Counted from the first letter of the stretch, positions 1 to 9,219 are shown. The stretch is DNA of 64,000 nt from Azospirillum brasilense (GCF_007827795.1 NZ_VITI01000004.1:310001-374000), one strand, 5' to 3'. The notes: generated by a model from the sequence alone, not told the origin. Numbers and translations are program-made.

Positions 1-43
1 CCAGCGCCAGGGGGGCCAACCCGAGAAATGAGACGGCAAACAT
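1..43 (-). CDS. Possible N-terminus of a hydrophobic protein, cut by window edge
   Basis: On the minus strand an ATG at position 43 opens a reading frame MFAVSFLGLAPLAL that runs off the left edge. The residues are hydrophobic, as in a signal peptide or first membrane segment, and the frame is co-directional with the small membrane gene just upstream. No clear ribosome binding site precedes the ATG and only 14 codons are visible, so the family cannot be named. An upstream non-ATG start is also possible. Confidence 0.3.
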   Translation of the reverse strand, partial: MFAVSFLGLAPLAL

Positions 44-122
44 GGAAACGGCGCCGGCCCCGGCCCGTCCGCCCCGTGACGGAGCGGCGAACCGGCGGCG
101 GCGCCCGGCGGCGTCCCCGGCG

Positions 123-263
123 TCAGCGGGGGAACCGCTCATCCGGGATGACCTTTTCCACCGTCTTGGACGGTGCCGGCATGTCCCAGGAGGCAAGGAA
201 GGCCATGCCACCCCCGATGACGAAGAGGAACAGGACGAAAAGAATGGAAATAACCCGGCTCAT
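123..263 (-). CDS. Small single-span membrane protein
   Basis: A 46-residue protein beginning MSRVISILFVLFLF and carrying one strongly hydrophobic segment (about residues 3-23), followed by a short polar tail with several prolines and lysines. It is probably an inner-membrane protein with its tail in the periplasm. An upstream in-frame ATG at 338 would add 25 mostly polar, arginine-rich residues; the start at 263 puts the membrane segment at the N-terminus and is preferred, although no convincing Shine-Dalgarno is seen for either. It is divergent from aroK. Function unknown. Confidence 0.5.
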   Translation of the reverse strand: MSRVISILFVLFLFVIGGGMAFLASWDMPAPSKTVEKVIPDERFPR

Positions 264-527
264 GGCGATCGGAGTCGTGTTTCTGTGGAAGGAACGGCGG
301 CGCTGTATCACGGTCTGCGTCCGTGCGGCTTGGGACAAGGGTGCGCTTTCATGCTAATCATCGCACACCGTCCGCACCGCTGGCCCGATGGCCGATGAAC
401 GCCGGACGTACCACTTTAGCCACCGGGGCGCCGCTGCGCAACATGCGGCGGCCCCTGCGACCGAATCGAACACCTGTCCTCCGGAACCGCATCAGGCCGG
501 AACCGCATAAGGAAAGTCCACAGCACC

Positions 528-1163
528 ATGACCGCCCGCCTTCCATCGCAGGGACAGCCGCCGGACCCGTCGAACACCCTTCCCAAGACGGTGGTGCTGG
601 TCGGCCTGATGGGCGCGGGGAAGAGCGCGATCGGCCGGCGGCTGGCCGCGCGGCTGCACCTGCCCTTCACCGACGCCGACACGGAGATCGAGACGGCGGC
701 GGGCTGCTCCATCGCGGAAATCTTCGCCCGCGACGGCGAGGCGGTGTTCCGCTCGGTGGAGCGGCGGATCATCACCCGGCTGCTGACCGAACAGCCGGTG
801 CACATCCTGGCGACCGGCGGCGGCGCCTTCATGGACCCGGAGACGCGCGCGGCCATCCGCGCCCACGGGCTGTCGATCTGGCTGCGCGCCGAACTGGACG
901 TGCTGCTGGCCCGCACGGCGCGGCGCACTCACCGCCCGTTGCTGAACGCCGGCGACCCGAAGGAGATCCTGAGCCGGCTGATGACCGCCCGCTATCCCGT
1001 CTATGCGGAGGCCGACCTGACGGTGATCAGCGACGAGCGCCCGCCGGAAGCGACCGTGGAACAGGTAATCGAGGCGCTGGAGGCGCATTTCGGCATCACC
1101 CTGCCCCACTCGCACCACCATCATCACCGCCACCCGGCGCACCACCACCACGACAAGCCCTGA
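528..1163 (+). CDS. aroK: Shikimate kinase AroK with histidine-rich tail
   Basis: Cytoplasmic enzyme that phosphorylates shikimate to shikimate 3-phosphate with ATP, the fifth step of chorismate synthesis. The Walker A loop GLMGAGKS lies at residues 26-33, followed by the DADTEIE substrate-site motif and the GGGAF glycine motif of the family. At 211 residues it is longer than the usual 170-190. The extra length is an N-terminal leader of about 20 residues and a C-terminal tail (about residues 194-211) with eleven histidines in 18 positions. The tail follows the end of the kinase fold and is probably disordered; metal binding is a guess. The stop is 7 bases before aroB, so the two are surely co-transcribed, an arrangement common in proteobacteria. 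Confidence 0.97.
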   Translation: MTARLPSQGQPPDPSNTLPKTVVLVGLMGAGKSAIGRRLAARLHLPFTDADTEIETAAGCSIAEIFARDGEAVFRSVERRIITRLLTEQPVHILATGGGAFMDPETRAAIRAHGLSIWLRAELDVLLARTARRTHRPLLNAGDPKEILSRLMTARYPVYAEADLTVISDERPPEATVEQVIEALEAHFGITLPHSHHHHHRHPAHHHHDKP

Positions 1164-1170
1164 TCCCGCC

Positions 1171-2295
1171 ATGACCAATACCGTCACAGACACCGTCCGC
1201 CTCGACCTCGGTCCGCGCAGCTACGACATCCTGGTCGGCGACCGGGTGCTCGACGGCGCCGGACCGCGCATCGCCGCGATCACCGGGGGCAAGGCCCCCA
1301 TCGTCGTCACCGACGAGAACGTCGCTCCGCGGCATCTCCCGACTCTGGAGCGCACGCTGCGCGAGGCCGGCATCGAGCCGACCCAGGCCATCGTCCTGCC
1401 GGCAGGCGAGAAGACCAAGGACTTCGCCCATTTCGAACGGCTGATGGACGCGATCCTGGCGCGCGGGATCGAGCGGTCGGCGGTCCTGCTGGCGCTCGGC
1501 GGCGGGGTGATCGGCGACATCACCGGCTTCGCCGCCGCCTCGGCGCTGCGCGGCATCGACTTCATCCAGGTGCCGACCACGCTGCTGAGCCAGGTGGACA
1601 GCTCGGTCGGCGGCAAGACCGGGATCAACAGCCCGCACGGCAAGAACCTGATCGGCGCCTTCCACCAGCCGCGTCTGGTCATCGCCGACACCGCCACGCT
1701 GGACACCCTGCCGCGGCGCGAGGTGCTGGCCGGCTACGCCGAGGTGGTGAAGTACGGGCTGATCCGCCTGCCCGGCTTCTTCGCCTGGCTGGAGGAGAAC
1801 GGGGAGCGGGTGGTCGCCGGCGACAGCGACGCCCGCCGCCACGCCGTCACGGAAAGCTGCCGGGCCAAGGCCGCCATCGTCGGCGTGGACGAGCGGGAGA
1901 GCGGCGACCGCGCCCTGCTGAACCTCGGCCACACCTTCGGCCACGCGCTGGAGGCGGCGACCGGTTTCGGGTCCCGCCTGCTGCACGGCGAGGCGGTGTC
2001 GATCGGCATGGTGCTCGCCTTCGACCTGTCGGTGCGGCTGGGTCTGTGCCCGGCGGCGGACGCCGAGACGGCGCGCGCCCATCTGGCCCGCGTCGGCCTG
2101 CCGGTCCGCCCCACCGACATTCCAGGCGTCGAGTGGGACGTCGACGGGCTGATCCTGTCCATGGCCAAGGACAAGAAGGTCAAGGATGGGCGCATCGCCT
2201 TCGTGCTGGTGCGCGCGCTGGGCGACGCCTTCACCCGGCGCGACGTCGATCCGGCGGTGGTGCGGGCGCTACTGGAGGATGCCGTGGCGCCCTGA
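1171..2295 (+). CDS. aroB: 3-dehydroquinate synthase AroB
   Basis: NAD-dependent enzyme converting DAHP to 3-dehydroquinate, the second step of the shikimate pathway. At 374 residues it has the normal length. Visible family signatures are the GGGVIGD nucleotide loop, VPTTLLSQVDSSVGGKTGIN around the substrate lysine, and the metal-binding region with NLGHTFGHALE and LLHGEAVSIGM. It begins seven bases after the aroK stop and forms an operon with it. aroA lies elsewhere in this window (24.9-26.3 kb), so chorismate genes here are split over two loci. Confidence 0.98.
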   Translation: MTNTVTDTVRLDLGPRSYDILVGDRVLDGAGPRIAAITGGKAPIVVTDENVAPRHLPTLERTLREAGIEPTQAIVLPAGEKTKDFAHFERLMDAILARGIERSAVLLALGGGVIGDITGFAAASALRGIDFIQVPTTLLSQVDSSVGGKTGINSPHGKNLIGAFHQPRLVIADTATLDTLPRREVLAGYAEVVKYGLIRLPGFFAWLEENGERVVAGDSDARRHAVTESCRAKAAIVGVDERESGDRALLNLGHTFGHALEAATGFGSRLLHGEAVSIGMVLAFDLSVRLGLCPAADAETARAHLARVGLPVRPTDIPGVEWDVDGLILSMAKDKKVKDGRIAFVLVRALGDAFTRRDVDPAVVRALLEDAVAP

Positions 2296-2408
2296 TGCGG
2301 TGCACCATAAGCCCTTGACCGTTGGGGTGGCAAACTGTCAGACTTCACGACAGTTCCGATTCGCGTCCAAGGCGCAGCGGAATGCCGACCCATAAAGGGA
2401 GAAGGGAC

Positions 2409-2894
2409 ATGCCGAACCGCAAGCTCATCCCCGACGTCATCAAGGATCAGCAGCTCGTCTGCCTGCCCCCGGAGGCCAGCGTCCAGGACGCCGCTGTCCT
2501 GATGGCGGAGCGCCGCGTCGCCGCCCTCCTGGTCACGCAGCCCCAGGCGCAAGGGGGGCGGTCGCTGAAGGGAATCTTCACCGAGCGCGACCTCGCCAGC
2601 CGCGTCGTCGCCGCGGGCCGCGACCCGGTGGCCACCCGGCTGGCCGAGGTCATGACCGCGTCCCCCGACACGCTGGGGCCGGACGCCCGCGCCTACGAGG
2701 CGCTGGACCTGATGGAGCGCCACCACTACCGCCACCTGCCGGTCACCGCGAACGGCGAGTCGGACGGCACGGTGTTGGGCATCGTCTCCATCCGCGACCT
2801 GTTCGCCGTGGTCCGCGCCCATCTGGAGGACGAGATCCGCGACCGCGAGGCGTTCATCTTCGGGTCGAACTACTCCGCCAGCGCTCCCCCATAA
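2409..2894 (+). CDS. Tandem CBS-domain protein
   Basis: A 161-residue protein made almost only of two CBS domains (about residues 8-75 and 80-145). Such modules bind adenine nucleotides and act as stand-alone energy or ionic sensors in the cytoplasm. Typical features are VQDAAVLMAERRVAALLV, the IFTERDLASR turn in the first repeat, and HLPV followed by GIVSIRDLF in the second. The start at 2409 is set by an AGGGAGAAGGG Shine-Dalgarno just upstream; an earlier in-frame ATG at 2322 lies in unrelated sequence. It follows aroB by 113 bases in the same direction. The partner is unknown. Confidence 0.9.
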   Translation: MPNRKLIPDVIKDQQLVCLPPEASVQDAAVLMAERRVAALLVTQPQAQGGRSLKGIFTERDLASRVVAAGRDPVATRLAEVMTASPDTLGPDARAYEALDLMERHHYRHLPVTANGESDGTVLGIVSIRDLFAVVRAHLEDEIRDREAFIFGSNYSASAPP

Positions 2895-3018
2895 CCACGG
2901 GGCGCGTAATGCTGCAATGCGGCGAAGCTGGCTTGACCTGAACGCTGGCCCCACCGATATTCCCGGGTACGCCCCAACAATCAGGCCGTCCGAACTAGGC
3001 CGAACGTCAGAGAGTCCC

Positions 3019-3630
3019 ATGCCGCTGTCCGAACCCGCCGCGCGCGAACCGATCCACACCCGGGAAGTCACCTGCCGGGGCTATCGGCGGACCGATGGGC
3101 TGTGGGATGTCGAAGGCCATCTGACCGATGTGAAGAGCTACGCCTTCCACACCGAGCAGCGCGGCCAGATCCTGCCCGGCGACCCGGTGCACGGCATGTG
3201 GCTTCGCCTGACGGTGGACAACGATCTGACCGTCCAGGCGGTGGAAGCGGTGACGGAGAAGAGCCCCTACCGCACCTGTGGCTCCGTCACACCCAATTTC
3301 CAGCGGCTGGTCGGGCTGAAGATCGGGCCGGGCTGGACCCGCGCGGTGAAGGAGCGGCTGGGCGGCGTCCAGGGCTGCACGCATCTGGTGGAGCTTCTGG
3401 GGCCGATCGCCACCACCGCCTTCCAGACCATCTATCCCATCCTGGCGCGCGAGCAGGCCGACAAGGCCAGGGCGGCCGGCGGCGAGGCGGGCAGCAAGGA
3501 GGACATGCTGCGCACGAAGCGCCCGGTGCTGCTGAACACCTGCCACATCTTCGACAGCAACGGCGAGGTCGTGCGGAAGAACTGGCCCGACCACTACACC
3601 GGCGACCGTCCGCGCGACGCCGCGGACTGA
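3019..3630 (+). CDS. DUF2889 family protein
   Basis: A 203-residue cytoplasmic protein with the look of the DUF2889 family: an N-terminal region beginning with IHTREVTCRGYRR and a DGLWDVEGHLTDVK motif, then a SPYRTC segment, and the C-terminal ELLGPIATTAFQTI helix. It has no membrane segments or signal peptide. I chose the ATG at 3019 because the conserved part begins a few residues later; an earlier ATG at 2917 adds unconserved-looking sequence. The family has no established biochemical function. A strong terminator hairpin follows about 100 bases after the stop. Confidence 0.85.
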   Translation: MPLSEPAAREPIHTREVTCRGYRRTDGLWDVEGHLTDVKSYAFHTEQRGQILPGDPVHGMWLRLTVDNDLTVQAVEAVTEKSPYRTCGSVTPNFQRLVGLKIGPGWTRAVKERLGGVQGCTHLVELLGPIATTAFQTIYPILAREQADKARAAGGEAGSKEDMLRTKRPVLLNTCHIFDSNGEVVRKNWPDHYTGDRPRDAAD

Positions 3631-3727
3631 GACGGCGGTCGGTTCGGCCGGGCATCCGGTCGGGGCCGACCGGCACTCGCCAGCACCGGACCCGGCATGC
3701 CGGACAAACACGCCCGACAAACACAAG

Positions 3728-3760
3728 GGGGCGCGTCCCGTGGACGCGCCCCTTTCCTTT
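3728..3760 (+). terminator. Rho-independent terminator after the DUF2889 gene
   Basis: An 11-base-pair perfect stem GGGGCGCGTCC / GGACGCGCCCC (3728-3738 and 3742-3752) with a CGT loop is followed by TTTCCTTT. It ends about 20 bases before the stop of the convergent ribbon-helix-helix gene and probably serves the plus-strand gene. Confidence 0.75.
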
Positions 3761-3782
3761 CCCGATCAAAATGCTCGGGCCG

Positions 3783-4274
3783 TCACGCCTCCAACGCGGA
3801 CCGCAGGCTCTCGCTCGGCACGCCCGGCTTCGCCGCCGGCGGCATGGCCGATGCGGTGGTGCCGGCCCCGCTCTCCGGCCGGTCCAACTCGTCCAGCGGC
3901 GGCAGGTCGAAGGGCGTGCCGACGAAGGGATCGCCGCCGCCGTGCCCGGCCTGGACATGGCCGTCCTCGGTGCAGGCCCGGCGGAAATAGGCCGCGATGA
4001 AGACGCGGACCGCCGAGGTCAGGGTGACCTCCGCATGGTCCGCGCCCGAACCGCGCCGCCGGATCTGCTCGTCCAGCCGGTCCTTGATCAGGGTGCAGAG
4101 GCCGTTGACCGTCAGGCCCTCGCGGCGGGCGATGTCCTCCAGAGCGTCCCACATGGTCGGCTCCAGACGCATGCTCGTGCGGCGCCCGGCAATCATGATG
4201 TTCATGCTCTTCAGCGGTTCCACACACGCGTTGGGATTGACTGTTAACCGCTTCTTCGGCCCGCGCTTCGCCAT
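3783..4274 (-). CDS. Ribbon-helix-helix domain protein
   Basis: A 163-residue protein starting MAKRGPKKRL. A basic N-terminus is followed by an RRTSMRLEPTMWDALEDIA segment and a second helix REGLTVNGLCTLIKDRL. This is the strand-helix-helix pattern of the RHH_4 type seen in small alphaproteobacterial regulators (about residues 30-95). The rest is a low-complexity Gly/Pro/Ala-rich tail. The family is expected to bind DNA as a dimer; the target is unknown. A GTG/ATG start at 4328 is possible, but the basic MAKR start is more plausible. Its upstream region is AT-rich for this genome and holds two copies of TTGCATGC, which may be autoregulatory sites. Confidence 0.75.
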   Translation of the reverse strand: MAKRGPKKRLTVNPNACVEPLKSMNIMIAGRRTSMRLEPTMWDALEDIARREGLTVNGLCTLIKDRLDEQIRRRGSGADHAEVTLTSAVRVFIAAYFRRACTEDGHVQAGHGGGDPFVGTPFDLPPLDELDRPESGAGTTASAMPPAAKPGVPSESLRSALEA

Positions 4275-4342
4275 ACGCCGCCCTCTCCACGAACCCGCCG
4301 GACGACGCGCGAAAAGTGCGTCGCCCACGGCGCATTGATTGG

Positions 4343-4460
4343 TTGCATGCGCTGCACTCTACTAAATACAGCGAGAATTGCAACCACGGCAGCACTCCAA
4401 TTATGTTTGAAGACGGAAAAGAACCTCTAGTAGTTGCATGCGTATGTATGCATTTGCAGG
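4343..4460. promoter_or_regulatory. AT-rich gap with repeated TTGCATGC
   Basis: Within the gap between the ribbon-helix-helix gene and bolA, the octamer TTGCATGC occurs at 4343-4350 and again at 4434-4441. Further GTATGCATTTGC sequence follows the second copy. The stretch is clearly richer in A/T than its surroundings and lies just upstream of the RHH gene start. The reading as operator or promoter DNA is inference. Confidence 0.3.
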
Positions 4461-4516
4461 TGGCACTTTTCCCTTGCTGCACGGGCGGCGGCCGGGCGTT
4501 CTTGTCGGCGTTGCTG

Positions 4517-4789
4517 TCAGCGAGCCTCTTCGGGCGTCAGCGTGGTCAGGCCGAGGGCGTGAACGCGCTCCGCCATTTCTTGGGCGAGCAGGCCATAGAC
4601 CAGCCGCTGCCGCTCCACGCGCGACTTTCCGGCGAAGGCGGCGGAGACGATGGTGACGTGGAAATGCGTCTCGCCTTCCGGGTGGGCGCCGCCATGGCCG
4701 GCGTGCCGGCCGGAGTCGTCCTGGATGTCGAGCCGCTCGGGGGCCAGCGCGTCGGTCAGCTTCCGGCGCATGCGGGTGGCGTATTCCAT
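4517..4789 (-). CDS. BolA family protein
   Basis: A 90-residue BolA-type protein. It shows the N-terminal TRMRRKLTDALAPERLDIQDDS helix-strand, a HFHVTIVS segment and the SRVERQRLVYGLLAQEM helix that ends the fold. The histidines in HAGHGG and HFHV are those used in related proteins to share a [2Fe-2S] cluster with a monothiol glutaredoxin. BolA proteins work in iron-sulfur handling and stress morphology. The start MEYATRM at 4789 matches family length; longer upstream frame is not BolA-like. It is divergent from the J-domain gene. No glutaredoxin is adjacent. Confidence 0.87.
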   Translation of the reverse strand: MEYATRMRRKLTDALAPERLDIQDDSGRHAGHGGAHPEGETHFHVTIVSAAFAGKSRVERQRLVYGLLAQEMAERVHALGLTTLTPEEAR

Positions 4790-4967
4790 GGGGGTCCTCG
4801 TTGGGTCTGGGCCGGGGATTTGGGCCGGGTGTGCCTTGAGATTGAGGTGACGGCGCGGCACCGCTCCCGTCAAGACGCCAATGCCGCAGACCGGCCATTT
4901 TCCGCAGTCCGGCACCGCCCCCTTGCGTGCGCTTGCCAGAATGGGTGCCTCTTCCCATACTTCGCAC

Positions 4968-5552
4968 ATGAGCAAGCCACGCCCCCGCCACGACTTCAGC
5001 CGCTATGACCAGCCGCGCACCGCCGTGCGCGCCTGCGATCATCCGGGCTGTGCCGGCGAGGGCGAGTACCGGGCGCCGAAGAGCCGCCGGCAGCTCAACG
5101 ACTATTACTGGTTCTGCCTGGACCATGTGCGCGAATACAACCGCGCCTGGGACTATTACGCCGGCATGAAGCCCGAGCAGATCGAGGCCGAGGTCCGCCG
5201 CGACACCACCTGGCAGCGGCCGAGCTGGCCGCTCGGCTTCTGGGGGGTGCAGGAGAAGTTCCTGCGCGACCGCGCGATGCACGGCTTCAGCTTCGAGTTC
5301 GGGCGCGAGGCCGGCAAGGACCAGTCCGAGGAGGGCAAGCAGCGCCGCCAGGCCGCCCGCAACGTGGAGGAGGAGGCTCTGCTCGTCCTCGACCTTGCTC
5401 CGCCGGTGGATTTCCCGCGCATCAAGGCGCGCTACCGCGAGCTGGTGAAAATCCACCATCCCGACGCCAACGGCGGGGACAAGACGGCCGAAGAAAAGTT
5501 GAAGGAGATCAATCAGGCCTACAACACGCTGAAAGCCTGCTATGGTGCGTAA
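4968..5552 (+). CDS. C-terminal J-domain protein (DnaJ-like)
   Basis: A 194-residue protein with a J-domain at its C-terminus (about residues 130-194). The domain contains the HPD tripeptide in [10 protein letters not shown] that stimulates DnaK ATPase, and the closing INQAYNTLK helix. The N-terminal half has a CDHPGC segment and a [13 protein letters not shown] motif, a possible zinc-binding pair of Cys/His sites found in alphaproteobacterial relatives. The protein is a DnaK co-chaperone of unknown client. The ATG at 4968 is the start nearest the conserved part. It stands 73 bases before cobS in the same direction, a neighbourhood that recurs in Rhodospirillales, so it may share the cobS transcript. 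Confidence 0.92.
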   Translation: MSKPRPRHDFSRYDQPRTAVRACDHPGCAGEGEYRAPKSRRQLNDYYWFCLDHVREYNRAWDYYAGMKPEQIEAEVRRDTTWQRPSWPLGFWGVQEKFLRDRAMHGFSFEFGREAGKDQSEEGKQRRQAARNVEEEALLVLDLAPPVDFPRIKARYRELVKIHHPDANGGDKTAEEKLKEINQAYNTLKACYGA

Positions 5553-5625
5553 CCCCGACGGTTGGCCGGACCAGATTGGCCGGGCGGCCCCGACAACAGA
5601 CACGTTGGAACGATAAGAACCTCCC

Positions 5626-6630
5626 ATGCCTTCTCAAGGAGCCACCCAGGCCAGCTCGGCCCTGTTCGATCACGTTCCCGACATCACCCTGTCGGTGCGT
5701 CAAGTGTTCGGCATCGACAGCGACATGCAGGTGCCGGCCTTCAGCCAGCGCACCGAGCATGTCCCGGACATCGACGAAGCCTACCGCTTCGACCGCGACA
5801 CGACGCTCGCGATCCTGGCGGGCTTCGCCTACAACCGGCGCGTCATGGTCCAGGGCTACCATGGGACCGGCAAGTCCACCCACATCGAACAGGTGGCCGC
5901 GCGCCTGAACTGGCCCTGCATCCGCATCAACCTGGACAGCCACATCAGCCGCATCGACCTGATGGGCAAGGACGCCATCGTCCTGCGCGACGGTGTTCAG
6001 GTGACGGAATACCGCGAAGGCATCCTGCCCTGGGCGCTGCAGCACGCCTGCGCGCTGGTCTTCGACGAGTATGACGCGGGCCGCCCCGACGTGATGTTCG
6101 TGATCCAGCGCGTGCTGGAGGTGGAAGGCAAGCTGACCCTGCTCGACCAGAACCGCGTCATCCGCCCGCACCCGGCCTTCCGCCTGTTCGCCACCGCGAA
6201 CACCGTCGGTCTGGGCGACACCACCGGCCTCTATCACGGCACGCAGCAGATCAACCAGGGTCAGATGGACCGCTGGAACATCGTGGCGACGCTGAACTAT
6301 CTGCCGGTGGACGCCGAGGTGAAGATCGTCGCCTCGAAGGTGCCGGAATACGACAGCGAGGCCGGCCGCAAGACCGTGGCGTCGATGGTCCGCCTGGCCG
6401 ACCTGACCCGCGCCGGCTTCATCAACGGTGACATCTCCACCGTGATGAGCCCGCGCACGGTCATCACCTGGGCGCAGAACGCCAACATCTTCAACGACAT
6501 CGCCTTCGCGTTCCGGATCACCTTCCTGAACAAGTGCGACGAGGTGGAGCGGCCGACCGTCGCCGAATACTACCAGCGCTGCTTCGGCACCGAGCTGCCG
6601 GAGACGGGGGTTCAGGCCAATCTGGTGTGA
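5626..6630 (+). CDS. cobS: Aerobic cobaltochelatase subunit CobS
   Basis: AAA+ ATPase subunit of the aerobic cobaltochelatase, which with CobT and CobN inserts cobalt into hydrogenobyrinate a,c-diamide during vitamin B12 synthesis. The 334 residues match the family. Walker A is GYHGTGKS at about 77-84, Walker B is ALVFDEYD, and the sensor region reads [13 protein letters not shown]. cobT follows, but a toxin-antitoxin-like gene pair sits between them. CobN is not in the window. Confidence 0.97.
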   Translation: MPSQGATQASSALFDHVPDITLSVRQVFGIDSDMQVPAFSQRTEHVPDIDEAYRFDRDTTLAILAGFAYNRRVMVQGYHGTGKSTHIEQVAARLNWPCIRINLDSHISRIDLMGKDAIVLRDGVQVTEYREGILPWALQHACALVFDEYDAGRPDVMFVIQRVLEVEGKLTLLDQNRVIRPHPAFRLFATANTVGLGDTTGLYHGTQQINQGQMDRWNIVATLNYLPVDAEVKIVASKVPEYDSEAGRKTVASMVRLADLTRAGFINGDISTVMSPRTVITWAQNANIFNDIAFAFRITFLNKCDEVERPTVAEYYQRCFGTELPETGVQANLV

Positions 6631-6661
6631 TCGGGGGCGCGAGCCGAGGGAAAGGCTGGCA

Positions 6662-6928
6662 ATGGGGTACATCGAGGTCGGACCGAACGGGGAATTGGCG
6701 TTGCCGCAGGATCTGCGCGAACGGATGGGCGTGAAGCCCGGCGACCGCGTCGAGTTGATCCTGTGCGACGACCGCACCGTCGTAGTCAGACCCCGCCCCC
6801 ACAGTCTGGACGATCTCATTGGCAGCGGGGGCACGTTCACGCGCGCCCTGTCCCAGGAAGAGATGGACGACGCGATCCGCCTGCGCATGGCGGAACGGCA
6901 TGCCGGCCCACAGGACCGGACGTCGTGA
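6662..6928 (+). CDS. AbrB/MazE-type antitoxin
   Basis: An 88-residue protein with a SpoVT/AbrB swapped-hairpin DNA-binding domain (residues 1-45). It reads EVGPNGELALPQDLRERMGVKPGDRVEL, typical of VapB/MazE antitoxins, although here the first strand is short. The C-terminal part contains the SLDDLIGSGG...ALSQEEMDDAI segment that usually wraps the toxin. It begins 31 bases after cobS and overlaps the next gene by 4 bases (GTGA), the usual coupling of antitoxin and PIN toxin. It is expected to repress its own operon and neutralise the toxin. Confidence 0.82.
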   Translation: MGYIEVGPNGELALPQDLRERMGVKPGDRVELILCDDRTVVVRPRPHSLDDLIGSGGTFTRALSQEEMDDAIRLRMAERHAGPQDRTS

Positions 6929-7321
6929 TCGGATTGGACACCAACGTCCTGCTTCGGCTGGTGGTGGAGGACGATCCGGACCAGGCCGCCAAGGCGCGGA
7001 CCGCCGTGCGTGCCCTGGTTGCCGACGGCGAGGTTTGCTTCGTCGGCGACATCGTCCTGTGCGAATTCGTCTGGGTTCTGGAGGGGCATCATGCGCCGGG
7101 ACCGTGAGACCATCGCGCGCATCCTGGACCTCATCCTCGACAACGCGGACATCCGGGTGGAAAGCGAAAAGGCCGCGCGGGCCGCTTCGGCCCTGCACCG
7201 GCAAGGCTTCGACTTCTCCGATGCCCTGATCGGCCTCCGCAACCGGAACTCCGGCTGCGCCACCACGCTGACGTTCGACCGCAAGGCAGCCCGGCTGCCG
7301 GAATTCCAGATCTTGAGCTGA
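6925..7321 (+). pseudogene. PIN-domain (VapC-type) toxin, frameshifted
   Basis: From the GTG at 6925 the frame encodes VIGLDTNVLLRLV with the first catalytic Asp (D5), then LCEFVWVLE with the acidic Glu (E47), but stops at 7107 after 60 residues. The rest of a PIN domain (RRDRETIARIL... and FDFSDALIGLRN, which holds a further catalytic Asp) lies in the +1 frame and ends at 7321. Removing one G from the GGGG run near 7082-7086 would join the two parts into a normal toxin of about 131 residues. As written, the ribonuclease would lack its C-terminal acidic residues and should be inactive. A sequencing error cannot be excluded. Confidence 0.82.
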
Positions 7322-7330
7322 CAGCCCGCC

Positions 7331-9196
7331 ATGACCGACCGTGAAAACCCCGTCGAGGCCTTCAAGCGCTCCACCGCCGCCGCGGTGCGGGCCCTCTCCC
7401 GCCGGGCCGACGTGCAGGTGGGCTTCTCCACCGAACCGCCCGGCGTCGCCGGCCTGCGGGTGCGCATCCCCACCCCGGCGCGCGACCTGAACCCCCACGA
7501 CGTCGCGACGCTGCGCGGCGCGGCGGACGCCGTGTCGCTGCGGCTGCGCTTCCACGACAACGCCATCCATCTTCAGCGCATGCCGCTGGGCGACAGCGCC
7601 CGCGCCGCCTACGACGCGCTGGAGCAGGCCCGCTGCGAGGCGCTGGGCGCCAGCCACATGCCCGGCGTCGCCGCCAACCTGGAGGCGGCGCTGGACGAGC
7701 GCTACCACAAGCAGGGCTTCGAGCGGCTGGATGAGCGCGAGCAGGTCCCCCTGCCCGAGGTGCTGCGCCTGATCGCCCGCGAGGCGATGACCGGCGCCGC
7801 TCCGCCCCCCGCCGCCGAGCACGCGGTCAGCCTGTGGCGCGGCTGGATCGAGGAGCGGCTGGGCAAGGATCTGCACGGGCTCGCCGGCTACATGGCCGAT
7901 CAGGACGCCTACGCCCGCGCCGTGCGCAAGCTGCTGACCGAGCTGGACATGGAGGTCGGCAACGACCCCGACGAGCCGCAGGAGCCGGAGGAGGACGAGC
8001 GCGACTCCGGCGAGAACGAGAACGAGCCGAACAAGGGCCAGACCCAGGGTGAGGACGACACCCAGAGCCAGGCCGAATCGATGACCTCGCAGGAGACGCA
8101 GGAGTCCGACCAGGGCGAGCAGGCCGACGAGGGCACCGGCGAGGAGGGCGACACCGAGATGGGCCAGGGCGAAGGGGCGGAGGAGCCCGCCGGCCCCGGC
8201 CAGCCCTGGCGCCCCGAGGCCAGCCGCCGCAACGAGCCCGATCCCAACGCCTACAAGCCCTTCACCACCCAGTTCGACGAGGTGGTGGGCGCCGCCGATC
8301 TGTGCGACCCGGAGGAGCTGACCCGGCTGCGCCACATGCTGGACCAGCAGCTCGTCCATCTCCAGGGGGTGATCTCCAAGCTGGCCAACCGCCTGCAGCG
8401 CCGCCTCCTGGCCAAGCAGCAGCGGTCCTGGGAGTTCGACCTGGACGACGGCATCCTCGACGCCGCCCGTCTGGCCCGCATCGTCGTGAACCCGGTCCTT
8501 CCCCTGTCCTTCAAGAAGGAGAAGGAGATGGACTTCCGCGACACGGTGGTGTCGCTGCTGATCGACAATTCCGGCTCGATGCGCGGGCGCCCGATCTCCA
8601 TCGCCGCGATGAGCGCCGACATCCTGGCCCGCACGCTGGAGCGCTGCGCGGTGAAGGTGGAGGTGCTGGGCTTCACCACCCGCGCCTGGAAGGGCGGGCA
8701 GGCGCGCGAGCAGTGGATCGCCTCGGGCAAGCCCGCCAATCCGGGCCGCCTGAACGACCTGCGACACATCGTCTACAAGGACGCCGACCAGCCCTGGCGC
8801 CGCGCCCGCAAGAATCTCGGCCTGATGCTGCGCGAAGGCATCCTGAAGGAGAACATCGACGGCGAGGCGTTGATGTGGGCGCACAACCGCCTGATCGGCC
8901 GGCCCGAGCAGCGGCGCATCCTGATGGTGATCTCCGACGGCGCCCCGGTGGACGACTCGACCCTGTCGGTCAACGCCGGCAACTATCTGGAGCGGCATCT
9001 GCGGCAGGTGATCGAGTACATCGAAACCCGCTCGCCGGTCGAACTGGTGGCCATCGGCATCGGCCACGACGTGACCCGCTACTACCGCCGCGCCGTCACC
9101 ATCGTGGACGCCGAGCAGCTGGGCGGCACCATGATGAACAAGCTGGCCGAGCTGTTCGACGAGGACGACCGCCGGGGCCGCTCCGGCTGGCGGTAA
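7331..9196 (+). CDS. cobT: Aerobic cobaltochelatase subunit CobT
   Basis: Partner of CobS in the AAA+ motor of cobaltochelatase (B12 synthesis). The 621 residues contain an N-terminal helical domain, a long acidic linker rich in Glu/Asp/Gln (about 210-300), and a C-terminal von Willebrand A domain. The MIDAS metal site of that domain reads [11 protein letters not shown]. The acidic linker and vWA domain are standard for CobT. It begins 9 bases after the end of the broken toxin frame, so the toxin-antitoxin pair is embedded in the cobS-cobT transcription unit. A terminator hairpin follows. Confidence 0.97.
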   Translation: MTDRENPVEAFKRSTAAAVRALSRRADVQVGFSTEPPGVAGLRVRIPTPARDLNPHDVATLRGAADAVSLRLRFHDNAIHLQRMPLGDSARAAYDALEQARCEALGASHMPGVAANLEAALDERYHKQGFERLDEREQVPLPEVLRLIAREAMTGAAPPPAAEHAVSLWRGWIEERLGKDLHGLAGYMADQDAYARAVRKLLTELDMEVGNDPDEPQEPEEDERDSGENENEPNKGQTQGEDDTQSQAESMTSQETQESDQGEQADEGTGEEGDTEMGQGEGAEEPAGPGQPWRPEASRRNEPDPNAYKPFTTQFDEVVGAADLCDPEELTRLRHMLDQQLVHLQGVISKLANRLQRRLLAKQQRSWEFDLDDGILDAARLARIVVNPVLPLSFKKEKEMDFRDTVVSLLIDNSGSMRGRPISIAAMSADILARTLERCAVKVEVLGFTTRAWKGGQAREQWIASGKPANPGRLNDLRHIVYKDADQPWRRARKNLGLMLREGILKENIDGEALMWAHNRLIGRPEQRRILMVISDGAPVDDSTLSVNAGNYLERHLRQVIEYIETRSPVELVAIGIGHDVTRYYRRAVTIVDAEQLGGTMMNKLAELFDEDDRRGRSGWR

Positions 9197-9219
9197 GGTC
9201 GAATGCAGGACCGAAAACG

